Positions 28,666 to 30,577 of a DNA stretch of 30,577 nt are shown here, in pieces (the stretch's first letter is position 1; the number at the start of each line of letters is the position of its first letter). Under the pieces are notes generated by a model. It searched no databases. It was not told where the DNA came from and worked only from the letters and a program-made list of their open reading frames with translations. The position numbers were made by a program, and so were the translations under genes. This stretch comes from an uncultured Collinsella sp. (lineage in GTDB: Bacteria > Actinomycetota > Coriobacteriia > Coriobacteriales > Coriobacteriaceae): positions 1 to 30,577 of the forward strand of contig CALBOJ010000087.1 of the NCBI GenBank assembly GCA_937896835.1, written 5' to 3'.

Positions 28666-29206
28666 TGTGGTCTCCTTTCAAGGAAAGCCGAAGTGACGCA
28701 CGTCCGCGGCTAAGGTGCTGGGCGGTTGCAGCTGGCGTCGCGTGAACGGCGTCTGCGATTTCCCTGATGCTCATGCCTGCGTAGTAGTGCAAAAAGATGG
28801 CGATGCGCTGTGCTTGAGGCAGGGCCGTGACAGCGGAAAGAATGGCGCAGTCGCGTTGCGCGAATTCTTGCTCGGTATGTGTTACGGGTGCGCAGAAATC
28901 GGGGAGCGAATCGAGGTCGACAACCGGGTGATTCGCGTGCGTACGGCCGATATCGCGACATGCGTTCAGTGCGACTCGGATCACCCAAGCACGTTCGTGT
29001 TCGAGCGAGTCGAACGGTTGAGTGCGTTGGAGAATCTTGATCAGCGTGTCCTGGCAGATGTCTTGAGCGTCGTCAGCGGATCCAAGGGCCGAATAGCACA
29101 ATCGAAGGATGAGGTCGGAATACGTGTCGACCAAGCGCTTTGCTTCCCGCTCGATCTGATCGGCATCGCATCGGAGCGTGCTATTGCGGTTACGGCGTGC
29201 AGGCAT
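28646..29206 (-). CDS. ECF-type RNA polymerase sigma factor
   Basis: 186 residues. Region 2: LVDTYSDLILRLCYSALGSADDAQDICQDTLIKILQRTQPFDSLEHERAWVIRVALNACRD. Region 4: VTALPQAQRIAIFLHYYAGMSIREIADAVHATPAATAQHLSRGRASLRLSLKG, with the recognition helix. The start at 29206 has GGAGGT upstream; a TTG at 29299 would add 31 unconserved residues and lies in the leader. It overlaps the DUF4179 gene, so the two form one operon. An in-window autoregulated promoter is not obvious. Confidence 0.9.
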   Translation of the reverse strand: MPARRNRNSTLRCDADQIEREAKRLVDTYSDLILRLCYSALGSADDAQDICQDTLIKILQRTQPFDSLEHERAWVIRVALNACRDIGRTHANHPVVDLDSLPDFCAPVTHTEQEFAQRDCAILSAVTALPQAQRIAIFLHYYAGMSIREIADAVHATPAATAQHLSRGRASLRLSLKGDHNDYEFE

Positions 29207-29297
29207 AGTGTCACCTCCAATTGGTCGTGGTGGATATAGGGAAGGCGTCTCGCGAGGTCCCTCTACATACAACACGGTCGAGACTGCATAAGTTGAC

Positions 29298-29326
29298 AAA
29301 AAAAGACGGCACGTGAGCGCCGTCCT
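29298..29326 (-). terminator. Terminator for the metallophosphoesterase operon (minus strand)
   Basis: Read on the minus strand, AGGACGGC pairs with GCCGTCTT (29305-29324 core) and is followed by seven T. It separates the upstream minus-strand genes from the sigma factor operon. Confidence 0.85.
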
Positions 29327-29370
29327 TACAAAACAATGAGTGTTCTCGTTAATTACACAAGCACCGTGAT

Positions 29371-29431
29371 GGACAGGTCGGACGAGTCAGCAAAACCACC
29401 ATAAAGGTGCCTATCCCCTTCGTGGTGGTTG
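29371..29431. repeat. REP-like element copy 4 with shared 5' flank
   Basis: The same flank as 27355 (GGACAGGTCGGACGAGTCAG), then AAACCACCA...GTGGTGGTT with GGTGCCTATCCCC; one arm base and one core base differ from copy 3. It ends 8 nt before the 3' end of the phosphoesterase gene. Confidence 0.85.
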
Positions 29432-29438
29432 TTGGCAG

Positions 29439-30149
29439 TTACCAGGGGGTTCTGGCGGTTGAAGACTCGATTGCTTCGTGGCGTTTGAGCTCGCGGCGCA
29501 TGGTTTGCGAGTTGAGCCAAGCGGCCTTCCAACCGCGCGTGGGGTAGCGCGCCTCGTCAATTTCGATCTTGGTATAGCCGCAGGCGTTGACAATCTTCGT
29601 TCCGCATGGGTGTTGGCGCTCGCGTTGAAAGTTGGGGCCGTAGCTTTGGTGCACATGCCCGTGAATCATATAGTCGGCCCCCCAGGACTCAAGCGCCGTG
29701 TTAAAGCACTCAAACCCTCGATGCGGCAGATCGTCCAGATCACCCATACCGGCGGCGGGTGCATGGGTAAGCAGAATGTCGCACCCGCCGACCATCCTAA
29801 CCTTACGCGACAGCTTGCGCATGCGCTTGGACATCTCGCGTTCGGTGTACATGTTGGCGCCGTCGCGATAACGCATGGACCCGCCAAGGCCCGCAATGCG
29901 AATCCCTCGGTACGTGTACACTCTGTCTTCCACGCAGATACATCCGCCCGGTGCATGACGTGCGTAGCGGTCGTCGTGATTGCCGCGCACGTAGATGAGC
30001 GGTTTGTTGATGACGGTGACCAAAAACTCAAGATAGTCCGGGTCCAGATCGCCGGCAGACAGAATCAGGTCGACACCCTCAAAGCGCTCCTTGCGAAAGC
30101 ACTCCCAAAGGCATCGTTCTTCGGTATCTGCTATGGCAAGGATCTTCAT
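29439..30149 (-). CDS. Calcineurin-like metallophosphoesterase with altered first metal motif
   Basis: 236 residues. Phosphoesterase motifs in order: MKILAIADTEER (the usual D-x-H is D-x-E here), LILSAGDLDPDYLEFL, VRGNHDDRY, DILLTHAPAAGMGD and MIHGHVHQSYG. The fold binds two metals and cleaves phosphoesters; the substrate is unknown. The His-to-Glu change at the first site removes one usual ligand of metal 1. ATG 30149 overlaps the stop of the upstream BMP-family gene (ATGA), so the two are coupled. REP-like element and terminator follow. Confidence 0.88.
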   Translation of the reverse strand: MKILAIADTEERCLWECFRKERFEGVDLILSAGDLDPDYLEFLVTVINKPLIYVRGNHDDRYARHAPGGCICVEDRVYTYRGIRIAGLGGSMRYRDGANMYTEREMSKRMRKLSRKVRMVGGCDILLTHAPAAGMGDLDDLPHRGFECFNTALESWGADYMIHGHVHQSYGPNFQRERQHPCGTKIVNACGYTKIEIDEARYPTRGWKAAWLNSQTMRRELKRHEAIESSTARTPW

Positions 30150-30577
30150 AGGGCGGTAACTCCCGGCTCATCGTCGAGCTGCGGAATGGTGCCTACCACG
30201 TTGTCCGCCAGCCAATTCATCTCGACAATCTGCGCGCTCGGCAGTGGGGGAAAGCCCTCAATCTGCACCACGCCGTCTTGGCTATGAAGCTCGCCGCCAA
30301 ATGGATTGATGGAGCCCTCGACGATGCCATTGCGGAGCAGCTGCACCAGTTTGCGCGTCTGATAGGGCAGGCCCGGAGCGTAGCGAATGTCGATAACGCC
30401 CGAGCTCATACCATACCAGTAGTTGACGGCGCGAACCTGGCTGTCGTCACTGGTCTCATCCCAGGTGCCATGCAGCAGGCTTCGCACGATAAGCTCGTAG
30501 TATCGGCCCCAGTTCCAGACCGGCATGGCGATGCCGACGACCTTGCCATCGACCAGGCGGTGGAGTCCGTAGGCCGT
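30146..30577 (-). CDS. BMP-family (PnrA-like) substrate-binding protein, C-terminal part (5' end outside window)
   Basis: The frame is open through 30577; the 143 visible residues include YGLHRLVDGKVVGIAMPVWNWGRYYELIVRSLLHGTW ... VNYWYGMSSGVIDIRYAPGLPYQTRKLVQLLRNGIVEGSINPFGGELHSQDGVVQ. The pattern of an NYWYG-turn, LPYQTRKLV helix and NPF..ELHSQDG matches the C-terminus of basic membrane protein (BMP/PnrA) lipoproteins, which bind nucleosides for ABC transporters. Some relatives are cytosolic sensor domains fused to DNA-binding proteins; the missing N-terminus would decide. The ATG at 30526 is internal. It overlaps the phosphoesterase start. Confidence 0.65.
   Translation of the reverse strand, partial: TAYGLHRLVDGKVVGIAMPVWNWGRYYELIVRSLLHGTWDETSDDSQVRAVNYWYGMSSGVIDIRYAPGLPYQTRKLVQLLRNGIVEGSINPFGGELHSQDGVVQIEGFPPLPSAQIVEMNWLADNVVGTIPQLDDEPGVTAL

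Overview
The window looks like core chromosome of a Coriobacteriia-type actinobacterium, most likely Collinsella or a close relative. This rests on protein character, high GC with C/G-ending codons, and gene order, all judged by eye without a database search. Most of it follows a gene order familiar from Gram-positive genomes (lysS - clpC - disA - ispD - ispF - cysS - rlmB - yacP - rpmG - secE - nusG - rplK - rplA), interrupted by accessory genes and by many palindromic intergenic repeats.

Layout. 1-3464: the end of ispE, tRNA-Pro, tatA, greA and lysS; LysRS carries an extra C-terminal tRNA-binding domain. 3465-6448: a nested palindrome, a ThrE-type exporter gene with a long acidic N-terminus, further hairpins and a DUF2798 membrane protein gene behind a terminator-like leader. 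6449-9091: clpC. 9174-14272: accessory genes, namely a RelB/DinJ-like antitoxin with a PIN toxin, the dipeptidase pepD, a hipBA module with a large palindromic operator, and mntP. 14499-20105: disA-ispD-ispF-cysS (tightly packed or overlapping), a pair of related 100-nt hairpins, then rlmB and a YacP-type NYN nuclease gene. 20106-21195: mostly non-coding, with tRNA-Thr(UGU) and dense palindromic repeats. 21196-25577: tRNA-Tyr, -Thr and -Met, tuf, rpmG, tRNA-Trp, secE, nusG, rplK and rplA. 25578-27183: a leucine-biosynthesis locus with a leucine-rich leader peptide and attenuator, followed by a degraded leuA'-'leuB remnant in which leuC, leuD and large parts of leuA and leuB are missing. 27184-30577 (minus-strand genes): more repeats, an ECF-like sigma factor with an overlapping DUF4179 membrane protein, a metallophosphoesterase, and the C-terminal part of a BMP-family substrate-binding protein running off the window.

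How the genes work together. The core block supplies translation (LysRS, CysRS, L33, L11, L1, EF-Tu, tRNAs), transcription elongation (GreA, NusG), secretion (TatA, SecE), isoprenoid precursors by the MEP pathway (IspE, IspD, IspF), c-di-AMP synthesis (DisA) and protein quality control (ClpC). The most unusual material is non-coding: (1) five copies of a roughly 55-nt palindrome, in two clusters each spaced at exactly 80 nt; (2) two tandem long hairpins with a shared core and different but internally paired outer stems; (3) an apparently intact leu attenuator in front of a collapsed operon; (4) a dispersed REP-like family with a GGGGACAGG core. Coordinates and pairings were read by eye.
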